In this document: piece by piece, positions 8,783-18,082 of the stretch
Numbering within the stretch: the stretch's first letter is position 1
How the letters are laid out: each line of letters starts with the position of its first letter
Assembly (NCBI GenBank): GCA_003134435.1
Contig: PLBE01000215.1
Span: 71,518 to 135,517, forward strand
Direction: 5' to 3'
Origin: Acidobacteriaceae bacterium
GTDB lineage: Bacteria > Acidobacteriota > Terriglobia > Terriglobales > Acidobacteriaceae
Length of the DNA: 64,000 nt
Made by a program: the position numbers and the translations under genes
Notes under the pieces: generated by a model
Told to the model about the DNA's origin: nothing
Databases searched by the model: none
What the model saw: the letters and a program-made list of their open reading frames with translations, nothing else

Positions 8783-9517
8783 GTGTCCAACTTTTTGCGT
8801 GCGCTTCGTGCCGCTGGTATCAATGGCGATACTCTAAACCGCGCTTCACAGACTGCCCACGAGGAGCCGTCTGAAGGATCACTCTTGAGCGATGCCGGAG
8901 TCACTCTACCGCGCGACAACGACTACACCTTGCATCTTAAGGTCAGCGATCCGGATGAAGTGCGCTTCTTTCGAGGAGACCTTACGGAAGATCCGTCCGA
9001 CGCCATCGTCAATGCGGCCAATTCCGATTTATTACCCGGAGGCGGCCTCTGCGGCGCGATTAACTACAAAGGCGGCGCGGAGATTTTCCGCGAGTGCGGC
9101 CGCATTCGCCGCTCCAAGGGTCCGCTGGCGCCAGGAGGCGCTGTCCCCACCACAGCCGGGCAACGTCCTTCCAAGTATGTCATTCATGCCGTCGGCCCCG
9201 TTTGGGAAGGCGGAACCCGCGGTGAAGCCGGAATCCTTGCCCGGTGTTATCGCGAATCGATGCGTGTGGCCGATGATTTGGCTCTGCACTCCATTGCATT
9301 TCCCGCTATCTCCACCGGGATTTTCAGATATCCCGTCGTCCAGGCCGCGTCGGTGGCAATCCCCACGGTCATCGCCAGCCTGATCATCGCCAGGCATCTC
9401 GTGCTGGTTTCGTTTGTCTTGTTCGACAAAGTTACGCTCGATACCTTCGCCACTGCCGCTCTTACTCAGCGTCAGCCAGAATCTGATAGATCCTACGAGG
9501 TTTCAATTTCAATATGA
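8783..9517 (+). CDS. Macro-domain protein (ADP-ribose/O-acetyl-ADP-ribose binding or hydrolase)
   Basis: 244 residues. An N-terminal extension of about 70 residues precedes a macro domain with VNAANSDLLPGGGLCGAI (about 75-92), KYVIHAVGP and FPAISTGIFRYP. The pattern is that of the MacroD/YmdB group, which hydrolyse O-acetyl-ADP-ribose or remove mono-ADP-ribose. The start used is GTG 8783, 12 bases after pgk; it has no clear ribosome site, so the true start is uncertain. The stop overlaps the tpiA start in an ATGA, indicating translational coupling. The position between two glycolytic genes is unusual and suggests a link with NAD+ metabolism, which is inference. Confidence 0.87.
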   Translation: MSNFLRALRAAGINGDTLNRASQTAHEEPSEGSLLSDAGVTLPRDNDYTLHLKVSDPDEVRFFRGDLTEDPSDAIVNAANSDLLPGGGLCGAINYKGGAEIFRECGRIRRSKGPLAPGGAVPTTAGQRPSKYVIHAVGPVWEGGTRGEAGILARCYRESMRVADDLALHSIAFPAISTGIFRYPVVQAASVAIPTVIASLIIARHLVLVSFVLFDKVTLDTFATAALTQRQPESDRSYEVSISI

Positions 9518-10266
9518 GCAGAAAAAAAGTCCTCGCCGCTAACTGGAAGATGTACAAAACCCCCGACCAGGCTCGTCACTTCTTCCACGATTTCCTTACC
9601 CTGGTCCATGGCCACGACCGCGACGAGATCGTGGTCTGCCCGAACTATCTCGCGCTGGACGTTTCCATCCCGGCCGCCAAGGGCTCCAACGTTGCCATCG
9701 GGGCGCAAAATGTTCACTGGGAAAAGGAAGGCGCTTTCACCGGCGAGATCAGCACCAGCATGTTGCTCGCGATCGGTGTCACCCACGTCATCATCGGACA
9801 CTCCGAACGCCGGCAATATTTCGGCGAGACCGATGATACCGTCAACCTGAAACTCAAGGCCGCCCTCGAGGCCGGACTCATTCCCATCGTTTGCGTCGGC
9901 GAAGTTCTCGAGGAACGCGAAGCCGGACTCACCGACGACGTCCTGCGCCGCCAGTCGCTCCGCGCCTTCCACAAAGTCTCGGCCAAAAAAGCGGCCAGCC
10001 TCATCGTCGCCTACGAACCCGTCTGGGCGATTGGCACTGGCAAGACCGCCACGCCGCAGATGGCCGCCGACGCCCATGCCATCATCCGGGGTCAGGCCGC
10101 CGAGTCCTTTGGTCAGGAATTCGCCGACCAGCTCCGCATCCTTTACGGTGGCTCGGTGAAACCCGAGAATGCCCACACGCTGATGTCGGAAAAGGAAATC
10201 GATGGCGCGCTGGTGGGAGGAGCTTCACTGGATCCGAAATCGTTCGCGGCCATCGTCAAATACTAG
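9514..10266 (+). CDS. tpiA: Triosephosphate isomerase
   Basis: Cytoplasmic TIM-barrel enzyme of 250 residues interconverting dihydroxyacetone phosphate and glyceraldehyde-3-phosphate. It has AANWKMYK at the N terminus (Lys13 region), the catalytic His in IIGHSERR (about 95), the catalytic Glu in AYEPVWAIGTGKTA (about 168), and the phosphate loop LYGGSVKP. ATG 9514 overlaps the macro-domain stop by 4 bases. It is the last gene of the gap-pgk-macro-tpiA run. Confidence 0.97.
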   Translation: MSRKKVLAANWKMYKTPDQARHFFHDFLTLVHGHDRDEIVVCPNYLALDVSIPAAKGSNVAIGAQNVHWEKEGAFTGEISTSMLLAIGVTHVIIGHSERRQYFGETDDTVNLKLKAALEAGLIPIVCVGEVLEEREAGLTDDVLRRQSLRAFHKVSAKKAASLIVAYEPVWAIGTGKTATPQMAADAHAIIRGQAAESFGQEFADQLRILYGGSVKPENAHTLMSEKEIDGALVGGASLDPKSFAAIVKY

Positions 10267-10618
10267 TGGCTTAAGTACCGGGGGCTTAGGTATTAGACGC
10301 TCACTCATTAAGGAGTCGCGCCGTTTCGTAAATACTCTTTCGGAAGGATCTGCCTTGATCGACTGCCGAACCGATCGAAGTCTTTTGCCGGTTGTCCCGG
10401 TTACATAACCAGCCAATCGGTGATGGGGATCACACATCGCTGTGGGAAAGCACGCAGTTTCGACCCGTATTCGGGCTGTCCATCAAACCTGGGAACACTT
10501 GACCAAGTCATAAAAACCATCTTGTTTTGTTATATTTAAGTGATATTTTCATCAGTTTTCACCGGGCCCCGAAGATTGGCGAGGCACTTGCCAAAGTACT
10601 TGTGAGCGGAGGCAACAC
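10267..10618. other. Gene-free upstream region of the Crp/Fnr regulator
   Basis: 352 bases with no credible gene. The Crp-like palindrome at 10419-10434 is the clearest element. An AT-rich stretch at about 10510-10560 (around TTTTGTTATATTTAAGTG) could hold the promoter. The ribosome site GCGGAGG precedes ATG 10619. Confidence 0.6.
10419..10434. promoter_or_regulatory. Crp-like site upstream of the Crp/Fnr gene
   Basis: GGTGATGGGGATCACA matches TGTGA-N6-TCACA at 9 of 10 conserved positions. It lies about 190 bases before the Crp/Fnr-family gene, consistent with autoregulation. Two perfect matches occur elsewhere in the window (18503 and 56417). Confidence 0.5.
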
Positions 10619-11320
10619 ATGGCTGCACATGCCGTAATCAACCCCCAGAGACTTGTGCCGGTAGATAAGACCTTTTGCGACCTTCCCCCAGCCGTCGCCG
10701 AGGCCTTGGAGCAGGAAGCCCTTACCACCAGCTACCCAACTGGAGCTGTCTTGTTCGCGGAAGGGCAGGCTCCGCGGGGCGTGTTCATCGTGCGCCGAGG
10801 CCGCGTCAAGCTCTCCATCTGTGGCACCGACGGACGCACACTGATCCTGCGTATTGTCAACGCCGGTTGCCCCTTGGGTGTCGCCGCCGTCGTCTCCGGA
10901 CGCCAGTATGAAGCGACCGCCGAGACCCAGGAACCCAGCGAAGTCACTTTTCTGCGCCACGCCGACTTGCTCCGCCTCATGCGCCAGCACGGCGAGCTTG
11001 CCCTGTGGGTAACGCAGCACATCAGCGAGGATTACGCTTCCACTTGCCGTGAGATCCGTGACCTGATTCTTTCCGACTCGGCCAGCGAAAAGCTGGCTCG
11101 GCTGCTCGTGGGTTGGCTCGATCAGAACACCAAGGCCAAAAACCCCAGCCAGATGAAGCTGGCGCTGACTCACGAAGAGATCGGTCAGATGATCGGCTCT
11201 TCGCGGGAGACCGTCAGCCGTCTATTAGCGGGGTTCAAGAAGCAGCGCCTCATTCAGCAGACTGGCTCAACGCTCGTCATTCCCGACCGCGTGGCATTGG
11301 AATCGCTGATTACGGCATAG
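10619..11320 (+). CDS. Crp/Fnr-family transcriptional regulator
   Basis: 233 residues: a cyclic-nucleotide-binding-like beta barrel (about 20-130), a dimer helix, and a winged helix (about 180-225). The recognition helix reads SSRETVSR (194-201), keeping the Arg-Glu and final Arg that E. coli Crp uses (R180, E181, R185) to read TGTGA. The N-terminal cysteine cluster of FNR is absent: the only early cysteines are C20 and C68, and C84 is isolated. An oxygen-sensing Fe-S cluster of the FNR type is therefore unlikely. The effector is unknown. The gene points toward the cytochrome cluster, whose first gene has a perfect TGTGA-N6-TCACA upstream. Confidence 0.93.
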   Translation: MAAHAVINPQRLVPVDKTFCDLPPAVAEALEQEALTTSYPTGAVLFAEGQAPRGVFIVRRGRVKLSICGTDGRTLILRIVNAGCPLGVAAVVSGRQYEATAETQEPSEVTFLRHADLLRLMRQHGELALWVTQHISEDYASTCREIRDLILSDSASEKLARLLVGWLDQNTKAKNPSQMKLALTHEEIGQMIGSSRETVSRLLAGFKKQRLIQQTGSTLVIPDRVALESLITA

Positions 11321-11352
11321 CCTCTTCGAAATATAAGCAAGCCCCTCCTCCG

Positions 11353-11375
11353 GGGCCGGTCATCCCCACCGGCCC
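11353..11375. terminator. Hairpin between the convergent Crp/Fnr and 13-heme genes
   Basis: GGGCCGGT (11353-11360) and ACCGGCCC (11368-11375) form an 8-bp stem with a 7-base loop. It is followed by a T-rich but interrupted tract, not a clean U-run. The convergent position suits a bidirectional terminator. Confidence 0.4.
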
Positions 11376-11479
11376 TGGTTCTCTCTTTATGGCATTCTTG
11401 CTTTCGAGTGCCGCATCCTGCTGTTTTCTCACGATGCAAATCGCGCGCTGCTGTCTCTCTTCCCCCGCACTTCCCCAGA

Positions 11480-13561
11480 CTACGCGTCCGATTCTTCGTC
11501 GGATTCCGGCGACTCGACCAGTTTGGCCCGTTCCAGAGCCACCAGATACTCCGGCCGGGAATGGCGGTAGTGATCGGCTGGAACCTTGCCATTGAGCCAC
11601 GCCGTATCCATCGGGTAGACCATGGGGTCGAAGATCACCATGTAGAAATGCCAGATGAGGATCGAGAACGTGGCCAGAATCGCCTCATACCAATGCACGG
11701 CCGTGGCCGCGTCGGTCACCCATTTCGGAAAATGACGCAAGGTGAAATTATTGAACCACAACAGGAACCCGGATAGGCCCATGATGAACGTGCCCCACAT
11801 AAACGCCCAGTATTCCATTTTCTCAGCGTAGTTGAATTTCTTGAAGCGCGGCTCCATCTTCGAGAGTCCCAGGTTGTACAAAAGGACCTGCACCAGATCC
11901 GTCGCATCTTTGATTTCAGGCAACATCGCCATCAGGAACAAGCGGCCATCTCGCCGGTTCGTGGCAAGGTGAATGACGTGATAGATCGTGGCCGCGATCA
12001 GCACCACCGCTGCCGTGCGATGCAATCCGCCACGCACGCCGGTGCCAGCCTCCCAGAACAGCAGCGGCTTCGCCCACCAACTCTCGGGATACTTCAACGC
12101 AAATCCCGTAAAGACGAGCGTCGGAAAACTCGCCATGACGCCCCAGTGCGCGATGCGGAAACGCAGATTCATGCGCAGCGCCACTTGCCCCGTTTCCCGG
12201 CGCGGATGACGCCGGATCATCTTCCGCAACAGATCCAGCAAATTGTGCAGCAGCATGAAACCGAGCGTTGCCGGAATCAGCACCAGGTAGGTCCAGCGAA
12301 TCCACTGCACCACCGGATGATTTGGCCCCGCCTCCGTCTGCACATGGACGGGGCCGATGCTGAATTTGTCGTCGCCCACTCCTTTGTGACATTGCCCGCA
12401 CGTTTTCGCGAGATTCGCGGTATTGACAGTCGACCGCGGGTCGCTGGAACGCAGAATCGCGTGCACCCCGTGGCACGAAGCGCAATTTGCCGCAGTTACT
12501 TTGCCGCTCTTCAACGCCAGTCCGTGATAGCTGCCGGCATAGGATGGCAGGCGATCGGCCGGCAAGTCATTGCGCAGTGCCAGGCGGGGATCGCCGTGGC
12601 AACGTCCGCAAGTTTCCGCGGAAACATTCACTGCATTTAAAGGCGAACCCGCGCTCTTCGGATCCATGATCAGATGCTCGCCGTGGCAGTCAACGCAAAC
12701 CGGAGCATCGCGTACGCCGTCCTTGACCGCCACTCCATGCACACTCTCGTTGAACTGGCGGGCGATTTCCTTATGGCATTGCGCGCAGGTCTCCGGCACT
12801 TTCCAGTGATTGACCCTGGATCGCGCATCGGTGGCTGGATAGATGTCGTGACTGCCGTGGCAACTGGAACACGTTGCCGCTTCCTTGCCCTGTGCGACCG
12901 CGCGCGCATGCACGCTCTGCCGATAGGAATCCACCGGATGCGCCACCGGAATCTTGTGCCGTGACAGGAAGCCCGCATCGCTGTGACACTTTGCGCAAGT
13001 CTCCGCCATGTTCTTGCGGGCTATGGTCGAGTCCGCTTCGCTGGAGCCTTTCACCGCATGGATGGGTCCGTGGCATGAAACGCATTTCGGCGCGTCCGGG
13101 TCGCCATTCTTCGCCGCCTGCCCGTGAATACTGGATTCAAGCTCCTTCGCCTCCTCCGCATGACATTCCATGCACTTTCCCGGAATCAGTTTCTCCGTCG
13201 TGCTGAGTTCGTGCACGTTCCCGTGACACGAAGCGCATGCGGATTCACCGAGGATGGAGTGGGAACTGGCGGGGAAGGACTTGGCCTCGTCCGCATGGCA
13301 GGTGGAGCATTGCACCTTGGCCATTTTGGCGGGATGCGGAAACTCTTTGATGGCCGTGTGGCAGTCCTTGCAGCCGAGGACTCCATGCGCGCTGGCGGCA
13401 TGCTTGGCCGGGTCGATCGAGATGCTCTTCCCGGCGTCGGACTTCATTCCCGCCTGGCCATGGCAAGCCAGGCACTCCTGGTCGCCGGCGGCCGCCGACG
13501 ACGACGACGCCATGGAAAATGTCAAAGCCAGGGTAATCAAAGCAACCCGAATCACGCGCAT
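11480..13561 (-). CDS. 13-heme cytochrome c fused to a membrane cytochrome b domain
   Basis: 693 residues from ATG 13561, chosen because a signal peptide (MRVIRVALITLALTFSMASS) starts there. The in-frame start at 13642 would overlap the upstream gene and bury the signal. Thirteen CXXCH motifs occupy about residues 25-400 (first CLACH, last CGQCH). Beyond them are five or so hydrophobic segments with histidines (WIRWTYLVLIPATLGFMLLHNLL, LRFRIAHWGVMASF, GGLHRTAAVVLIAATIYHVIH, WHFYMVIF) that resemble a di-heme cytochrome b561/FdnI module. The fusion would link the quinone pool to periplasmic hemes in one chain. Last gene of the cytochrome cluster. Confidence 0.9.
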   Translation of the reverse strand: MRVIRVALITLALTFSMASSSSAAAGDQECLACHGQAGMKSDAGKSISIDPAKHAASAHGVLGCKDCHTAIKEFPHPAKMAKVQCSTCHADEAKSFPASSHSILGESACASCHGNVHELSTTEKLIPGKCMECHAEEAKELESSIHGQAAKNGDPDAPKCVSCHGPIHAVKGSSEADSTIARKNMAETCAKCHSDAGFLSRHKIPVAHPVDSYRQSVHARAVAQGKEAATCSSCHGSHDIYPATDARSRVNHWKVPETCAQCHKEIARQFNESVHGVAVKDGVRDAPVCVDCHGEHLIMDPKSAGSPLNAVNVSAETCGRCHGDPRLALRNDLPADRLPSYAGSYHGLALKSGKVTAANCASCHGVHAILRSSDPRSTVNTANLAKTCGQCHKGVGDDKFSIGPVHVQTEAGPNHPVVQWIRWTYLVLIPATLGFMLLHNLLDLLRKMIRRHPRRETGQVALRMNLRFRIAHWGVMASFPTLVFTGFALKYPESWWAKPLLFWEAGTGVRGGLHRTAAVVLIAATIYHVIHLATNRRDGRLFLMAMLPEIKDATDLVQVLLYNLGLSKMEPRFKKFNYAEKMEYWAFMWGTFIMGLSGFLLWFNNFTLRHFPKWVTDAATAVHWYEAILATFSILIWHFYMVIFDPMVYPMDTAWLNGKVPADHYRHSRPEYLVALERAKLVESPESDEESDA

Positions 13562-13598
13562 TGCAACACTCTTCTCCGCAATTTGACCCCACTCGGTT

Positions 13599-14444
13599 CT
13601 ATCGGTACGCAAACAAAACCGCATAGATAATCCACAGCACAATACTGAATCCCACTGCCAGTGCGACCCAGGCGAAGGCCCGAATCGTACGAGTCACAAT
13701 GGGCGGGTAAGCCTCCTCCATTTTTTCTTCCAGCTTCCCGCTGGCGACCAGCGCTTCATACTCTCTGGGCTTATCCCTCTTCAATTCCTCCAGCGGCATG
13801 CGCCCCGTGAAAACCGTGATGTCCATGGGAAATTTCTCCGGCCGCAGGTGCGTATTGAAAAAATGCACGGTGAAGATAAAGCCCGTGGCCAGCAGCGCCT
13901 CGTCGCTGTGAATGATGGTGGCAACATTCAAGAACGATCCCGGGATGAAGCGCGTGAAGAATACCGGGAACCAAAGCGTCAGGCCGGTGGAACCAATCAC
14001 CGCAATGCCCCAAAATACCGCGAAATAGTCGAACTTTTCCCAATACGTCCAGCGGCCATAGGCGGGCCGCTCGCCCCGGCCCACAAACCACTTCAGCGTA
14101 GCCACCAGTTCGCCTAGATCCTGTCGATTGGGAACCATGCTGCCGGGACCCATCACCAGTGACCACCACGAACTGTGCTCCCTCCTCTTCAACTTGTATA
14201 AGTCCACCAGGTGAGTGATGAAAACTCCGAACATTACCACTGCGGCTGTCCGGTGGATGTAACCCGCATTCTCGAATCCTCCGAGCAGATGCGAAAGCAC
14301 CGCGGCCCATCCCGTATACGAGAACTTCAGCGTCAAACCCGTCAGCGCCAGCGTAATGAAACTCACGATCATGCAGATGTGCAGGATTCTTTGCAGCCGG
14401 GTGAAGCGCACAAACTGCCGTTCTGGAACTTCGCCGTTAGGCAT
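13599..14444 (-). CDS. Membrane cytochrome b (FdnI/b561-like) of the multiheme cluster
   Basis: 281 residues with four main hydrophobic segments and histidines placed as in di-heme cytochromes b: [57 protein letters not shown], and a final anchor near the C terminus. It resembles the membrane domain fused to the 13-heme protein, so the two may derive from one duplication. The start overlaps the 19-heme gene by 8 bases. Likely role: quinol oxidation or quinone reduction feeding the multiheme proteins. Confidence 0.87.
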   Translation of the reverse strand: MPNGEVPERQFVRFTRLQRILHICMIVSFITLALTGLTLKFSYTGWAAVLSHLLGGFENAGYIHRTAAVVMFGVFITHLVDLYKLKRREHSSWWSLVMGPGSMVPNRQDLGELVATLKWFVGRGERPAYGRWTYWEKFDYFAVFWGIAVIGSTGLTLWFPVFFTRFIPGSFLNVATIIHSDEALLATGFIFTVHFFNTHLRPEKFPMDITVFTGRMPLEELKRDKPREYEALVASGKLEEKMEEAYPPIVTRTIRAFAWVALAVGFSIVLWIIYAVLFAYR

Positions 14445-16482
14445 CGGGGCCCTCCTTGTTCGGCGGCGTTTCCTTACTGGCCTCGTGTTCCGCCTCGGCG
14501 GCGCGCAACTCCCGACGCATCTCGAAAGCCCGGGGCAGCCAGAGCAGCGTATGCAGCCCCCCGACCACGAACGTCCCCAGCAGCAGCGCGGTCATGCCCC
14601 AGAAGGTATAGAACAGGAATGGATATTTTCGCGGGTCGTGGTGCGTCGCGTGCGTCAGGTATCCGGCAAAGCGGCGAGTTGCGCCCGCATGGCACTTCTG
14701 ACACGTGGCGGCCACATTAGCCCGGCTCAGATGCGACCGCGGATCCGTAACCGCCATGATGTCGTGCGCGCCATGGCAGTCATAACACTTTGCCGCCTTG
14801 GTATACCCGAGCCGCGAAACTTTGCCGTGATACGTCTCAAAATAGGTCTTGGCGATCTCCGCGTGGCAGCGCCCACAAGTACTCATCACGTCGAGCCGGA
14901 AACTGTTTTCATCGGTGCGGCGAATGGCATGGGCGGTGTGGCAATCGTTGCAAACCGGAAGCGGCTTGTCGGACCCACCCACCCGTTTGGCGTGGATGCT
15001 GGTCTCGAACTGCTCCTCAATGCCGTGGTGGCAGCGGCCGCAGGTGGTCGGCACATTGGCGGCGTTCACACTGGATTTCGGATCCGTCCGCGGAAGCACA
15101 CTGTGGGCGGTGTGACAACTCGTGCAGGTCGCCGTTACCGTCAGGCCGTTCTTCAACAGCGTTCCGTGAATGCTTTCCGTATAGTTCGAAATAATCTCGT
15201 GCTGGCGCCCGGTATAGCGCACTGCGGCTTTGTTGCCTTCACGGTGACAGCGCGCGCACAGCCCGGGAACATTCGTGGGAAACGACGGCGAGTCGATGTC
15301 TTGTTTGCTCAGTACTCCATGCGTTCCATGGCACTCCTTGCAGGTCGGAGCATTCGGATCGTTCTTCGCGTTCAGTTGTCCGTGGATGCTGGCCGCATAC
15401 AACTTGCCGACTTCATCGTGGCAAGAGGTGCAATCGACTCCGCGGGTGATCGTCTCGCAGGGCCGCACCCGCGACGCGTTCACTTCCGAGTGACACTGGC
15501 TGCAAGCCACTCCCTTCTGGCTGTGCCGCGAATGGCTCACCTCTTCGAGGTTCACGTACATGGACTTTCCATCGCGACCGCGACGCAGTTTTTCGTCGGC
15601 ATGGCAACGCATGCAGTCGGCGTTGGCCATACCCTGGTCGTAAAAAACGTTCCTGATCTTATGCGGTTGATGGCAATCGGGGCAGGAGGGCAGAACATTG
15701 GCCTGCTTCTCCCATAGTTCGCCACGAATGATCTTCCGGTGGACGGTTTCAATTTGCGAATGGCATTTCGTACAGGTCGCCGCAATATTCTTCCGATTGA
15801 TCGAAGAAGCTGGGTCGGTGTGGGGCAGAATCAAGTGCGGCGTGTGACAGGTCGCGCAGTTGGGGGCGACCGACAGTCCTTTCTTCAGCAATGCTTCTCC
15901 GTGAATGCTCTCGGAGTAATTTTCCAGAATGTTGTCCTGGGCAATGAGACGATTGCGCGATACCGCCGTGCCCTCACGATGGCACTGTCCGCAAACCAAA
16001 GGCACTTTTAGCGGCGCCACCGCGGACCGCGGGTCCTTCACCGGAACAATATCGTGATTGCCGTGACAATTCACGCAGTGCGGCGCGAGCGTATCGCCCC
16101 GGGCGATCGCTTTGCCGTGGAGCGAGCGGGCATGTTGCTCCTGCTCCGTCGTGTGGCAGGTACCGCACTGCACCGGGGCGGGCTTCTCATGCGGAAAATC
16201 TTTGCCTTCCAGGTCAGCGTGACAGCCGGTACAACCGAAGCTGGCATGAACGGAACCCGCGAATTTCTTGCCATCCACATACAGCGGAGTCGTTTTGCCG
16301 GCTCGCGTCGGAGCAGAACTCTTGTCGCCATGGCACGCCAGACATTCCGCTCCCGGTTGTGGCTTTTCAGGCGCCGCTGCGTGTCCGAGGCTCTCCGGGA
16401 ACAGAAGGGAGAAAGCTGTGCCCACGAGCATCGCAACGACAACTCTCAGCCCCGCACACCGTCTCTTCCTTCGCGTGTTCAT
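14437..16482 (-). CDS. 19-heme membrane-anchored cytochrome c
   Basis: 681 residues from ATG 16482. A signal peptide follows at once (MNTRRKRRCAGLRVVVAMLV), and upstream in-frame ATGs would add a poor leader. Nineteen CXXCH motifs are counted, from CLACH near residue 45 to CQKCH near 610. They come with a recurring unit of the type ESIHG, then CxxCH, then a D(P)RS-x-N segment, then CxxCH. A transmembrane segment (FYTFWGMTALLLGTFVVGGLHTLLWL) lies near the C terminus with a charged cytoplasmic tail. This is a periplasm-facing electron wire. The stop overlaps the cytochrome b gene by 8 bases. Confidence 0.92.
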   Translation of the reverse strand: MNTRRKRRCAGLRVVVAMLVGTAFSLLFPESLGHAAAPEKPQPGAECLACHGDKSSAPTRAGKTTPLYVDGKKFAGSVHASFGCTGCHADLEGKDFPHEKPAPVQCGTCHTTEQEQHARSLHGKAIARGDTLAPHCVNCHGNHDIVPVKDPRSAVAPLKVPLVCGQCHREGTAVSRNRLIAQDNILENYSESIHGEALLKKGLSVAPNCATCHTPHLILPHTDPASSINRKNIAATCTKCHSQIETVHRKIIRGELWEKQANVLPSCPDCHQPHKIRNVFYDQGMANADCMRCHADEKLRRGRDGKSMYVNLEEVSHSRHSQKGVACSQCHSEVNASRVRPCETITRGVDCTSCHDEVGKLYAASIHGQLNAKNDPNAPTCKECHGTHGVLSKQDIDSPSFPTNVPGLCARCHREGNKAAVRYTGRQHEIISNYTESIHGTLLKNGLTVTATCTSCHTAHSVLPRTDPKSSVNAANVPTTCGRCHHGIEEQFETSIHAKRVGGSDKPLPVCNDCHTAHAIRRTDENSFRLDVMSTCGRCHAEIAKTYFETYHGKVSRLGYTKAAKCYDCHGAHDIMAVTDPRSHLSRANVAATCQKCHAGATRRFAGYLTHATHHDPRKYPFLFYTFWGMTALLLGTFVVGGLHTLLWLPRAFEMRRELRAAEAEHEASKETPPNKEGPDA

Positions 16483-16511
16483 TCTTTCCGCCATGTCCAA
16501 CCGGTCGATCC

Positions 16512-17960
16512 TCACTTCATGCCCAGATCCGTAAGCACCTTCGGATTGTCCTCCTGCACCGCCAGCAGGTTGTGGCACGCACTGCAGTCGTTGGTGATCG
16601 TCTGGCCATCGGCGCTGGTATGGCTCCCGTCATGACAACGGAAGCAGCCCGGCGAATCATTGTGCCCAATATTGTTGGGGTGAGTGCCCCAGGTCACGCG
16701 CATGTCCGGGAAAATGTTGCGCAGGTAGATCCGCGCTACCTCCGCGCCCGCTTGCTCCACCGCCGCCCGCCGCGCCTCATAGATGGCCGGGTAATTGGTC
16801 TGGTAAAACTTGTTGATTTCGGCCGCGATGCTCTGCCGGGCCACCTCGCGACTGGAGTAGTTCACCTTTAGAACCTCAACCGCCTTCTTCCTGATATAGG
16901 GCAGATCCGTGCTGATCTGCCCGCCGGACATCTGTTTGTCGACGGCGTTTTCAGGCAAGTCGAAGGCATGGGTCGGGCGGTTATGGCAATCGACGCAATC
17001 CATCACGCGATGTTCACCCTTTTCCAATTGTTGTGGCGTGGGTTTGGCATCGGTAGAAATAAATTCCGTGGTCTTCCCGCTATCGTCCGTGTAATACACG
17101 GCGGGAATTGTCATGCGATCGTTATCCGTCGAAATGTAGCGGATGCGCGCGTTGTCGGAGAGGTGGTGCCCGTGGATGCCAACCGATCCTTGCCAGGTTC
17201 GTCCACCGACTTTCAGCAGCAACACGTCGGTCTGCGGAGTATTTTTTTCGTCATCCTTATAACTCGTGTTGACCAGAAATTTGTCGCCCGTGAAACGCTG
17301 CGGCCAGTGACACTGCTCACACGTCTCCCGCGCCGGGCGCAGGTACTTCACCGGTGACGGAATCGGCCGCGAATAGGTGTGGAAGGTCACCGCAAACACT
17401 TGTCGCAACCCGGAGAGTTTCGACTTTACAAACCATCCCGCTCCCGGTCCGATATGACACTCCACACAAGCCACGCGCGAGTGCGGAGAATTCTGATACG
17501 CCGAATATTCGGGATCCATCACCGTGTGGCATGTCTTTCCGCAAAAATTCGTCGAGTCCATGTACTCCACGCCGCGGTACGATGCGGTTCCCACAATCAG
17601 CAGATTGAGCAGGGTCGCCACGCCAACGTATTCCAGGGTGCGCCGCACCACGGGCAAACCCAGATCAACCGCGGGGTAAGTCCCGGGCAACGTCCCCCTC
17701 TCGCGCAGACTTCGCCGCCGCAGCCAGATGCCTAGCGGAATCAAGAGCAGGCCCAGGATAAAAATGCCCGGGAGGATTAGAAAGACCAGCAGACCAACAT
17801 AAGGATGGGGCGGTCCCGGCAAGAATATGTCATAGAACCAGAAGGCGATGCTGGTCAGTGCCGTGCTCGTCGTGACCACCGCGCCCGTAAGCGTGACGGG
17901 ATTCTGCCCGAGAAAATAGATGGGCTGCAACCAGTCTCCGAAACGTTCTCGCAAATTCAT
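16512..17960 (-). CDS. NapC/NirT-like membrane cytochrome c
   Basis: 482 residues with three hydrophobic segments near the N terminus (about 25-45, 55-80, 110-130), then a periplasmic heme domain. The first heme motif is CGKTCH, a CX3CH rather than CXXCH, in the phrase STNFCGKTCHTVMDPEY. Five canonical motifs follow: CVECH, CEQCH, CVDCH, CFRCH and CSACH. This layout fits the NapC/NirT quinol dehydrogenase superfamily, extended at both ends. The 19-heme gene begins 29 bases downstream. Likely job: taking electrons from menaquinol to the cluster. Confidence 0.88.
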   Translation of the reverse strand: MNLRERFGDWLQPIYFLGQNPVTLTGAVVTTSTALTSIAFWFYDIFLPGPPHPYVGLLVFLILPGIFILGLLLIPLGIWLRRRSLRERGTLPGTYPAVDLGLPVVRRTLEYVGVATLLNLLIVGTASYRGVEYMDSTNFCGKTCHTVMDPEYSAYQNSPHSRVACVECHIGPGAGWFVKSKLSGLRQVFAVTFHTYSRPIPSPVKYLRPARETCEQCHWPQRFTGDKFLVNTSYKDDEKNTPQTDVLLLKVGGRTWQGSVGIHGHHLSDNARIRYISTDNDRMTIPAVYYTDDSGKTTEFISTDAKPTPQQLEKGEHRVMDCVDCHNRPTHAFDLPENAVDKQMSGGQISTDLPYIRKKAVEVLKVNYSSREVARQSIAAEINKFYQTNYPAIYEARRAAVEQAGAEVARIYLRNIFPDMRVTWGTHPNNIGHNDSPGCFRCHDGSHTSADGQTITNDCSACHNLLAVQEDNPKVLTDLGMK

Positions 17961-18082
17961 GTGGAACCGCCACTTCCCTTCGTTTCTAAGTGCCGCCTCT
18001 TACACACACTTCAACCTTGGCGTCCGGCAGTACGCCATTGCTCGACAGTCTCTTTAGTCTTGTTGGCTGGAACCAGCCAGGA

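Noticed and set aside
10619-11320. Reading the regulator as an oxygen-sensing FNR
   Set aside because: The four cysteines that hold the FNR cluster are not present in the required spacing.
14356-15717. A 453-residue frame on the plus strand, antisense to the 19-heme gene
   Set aside because: The minus strand carries 19 CXXCH motifs and a signal peptide; the plus frame is a GC-rich mirror with no domain.
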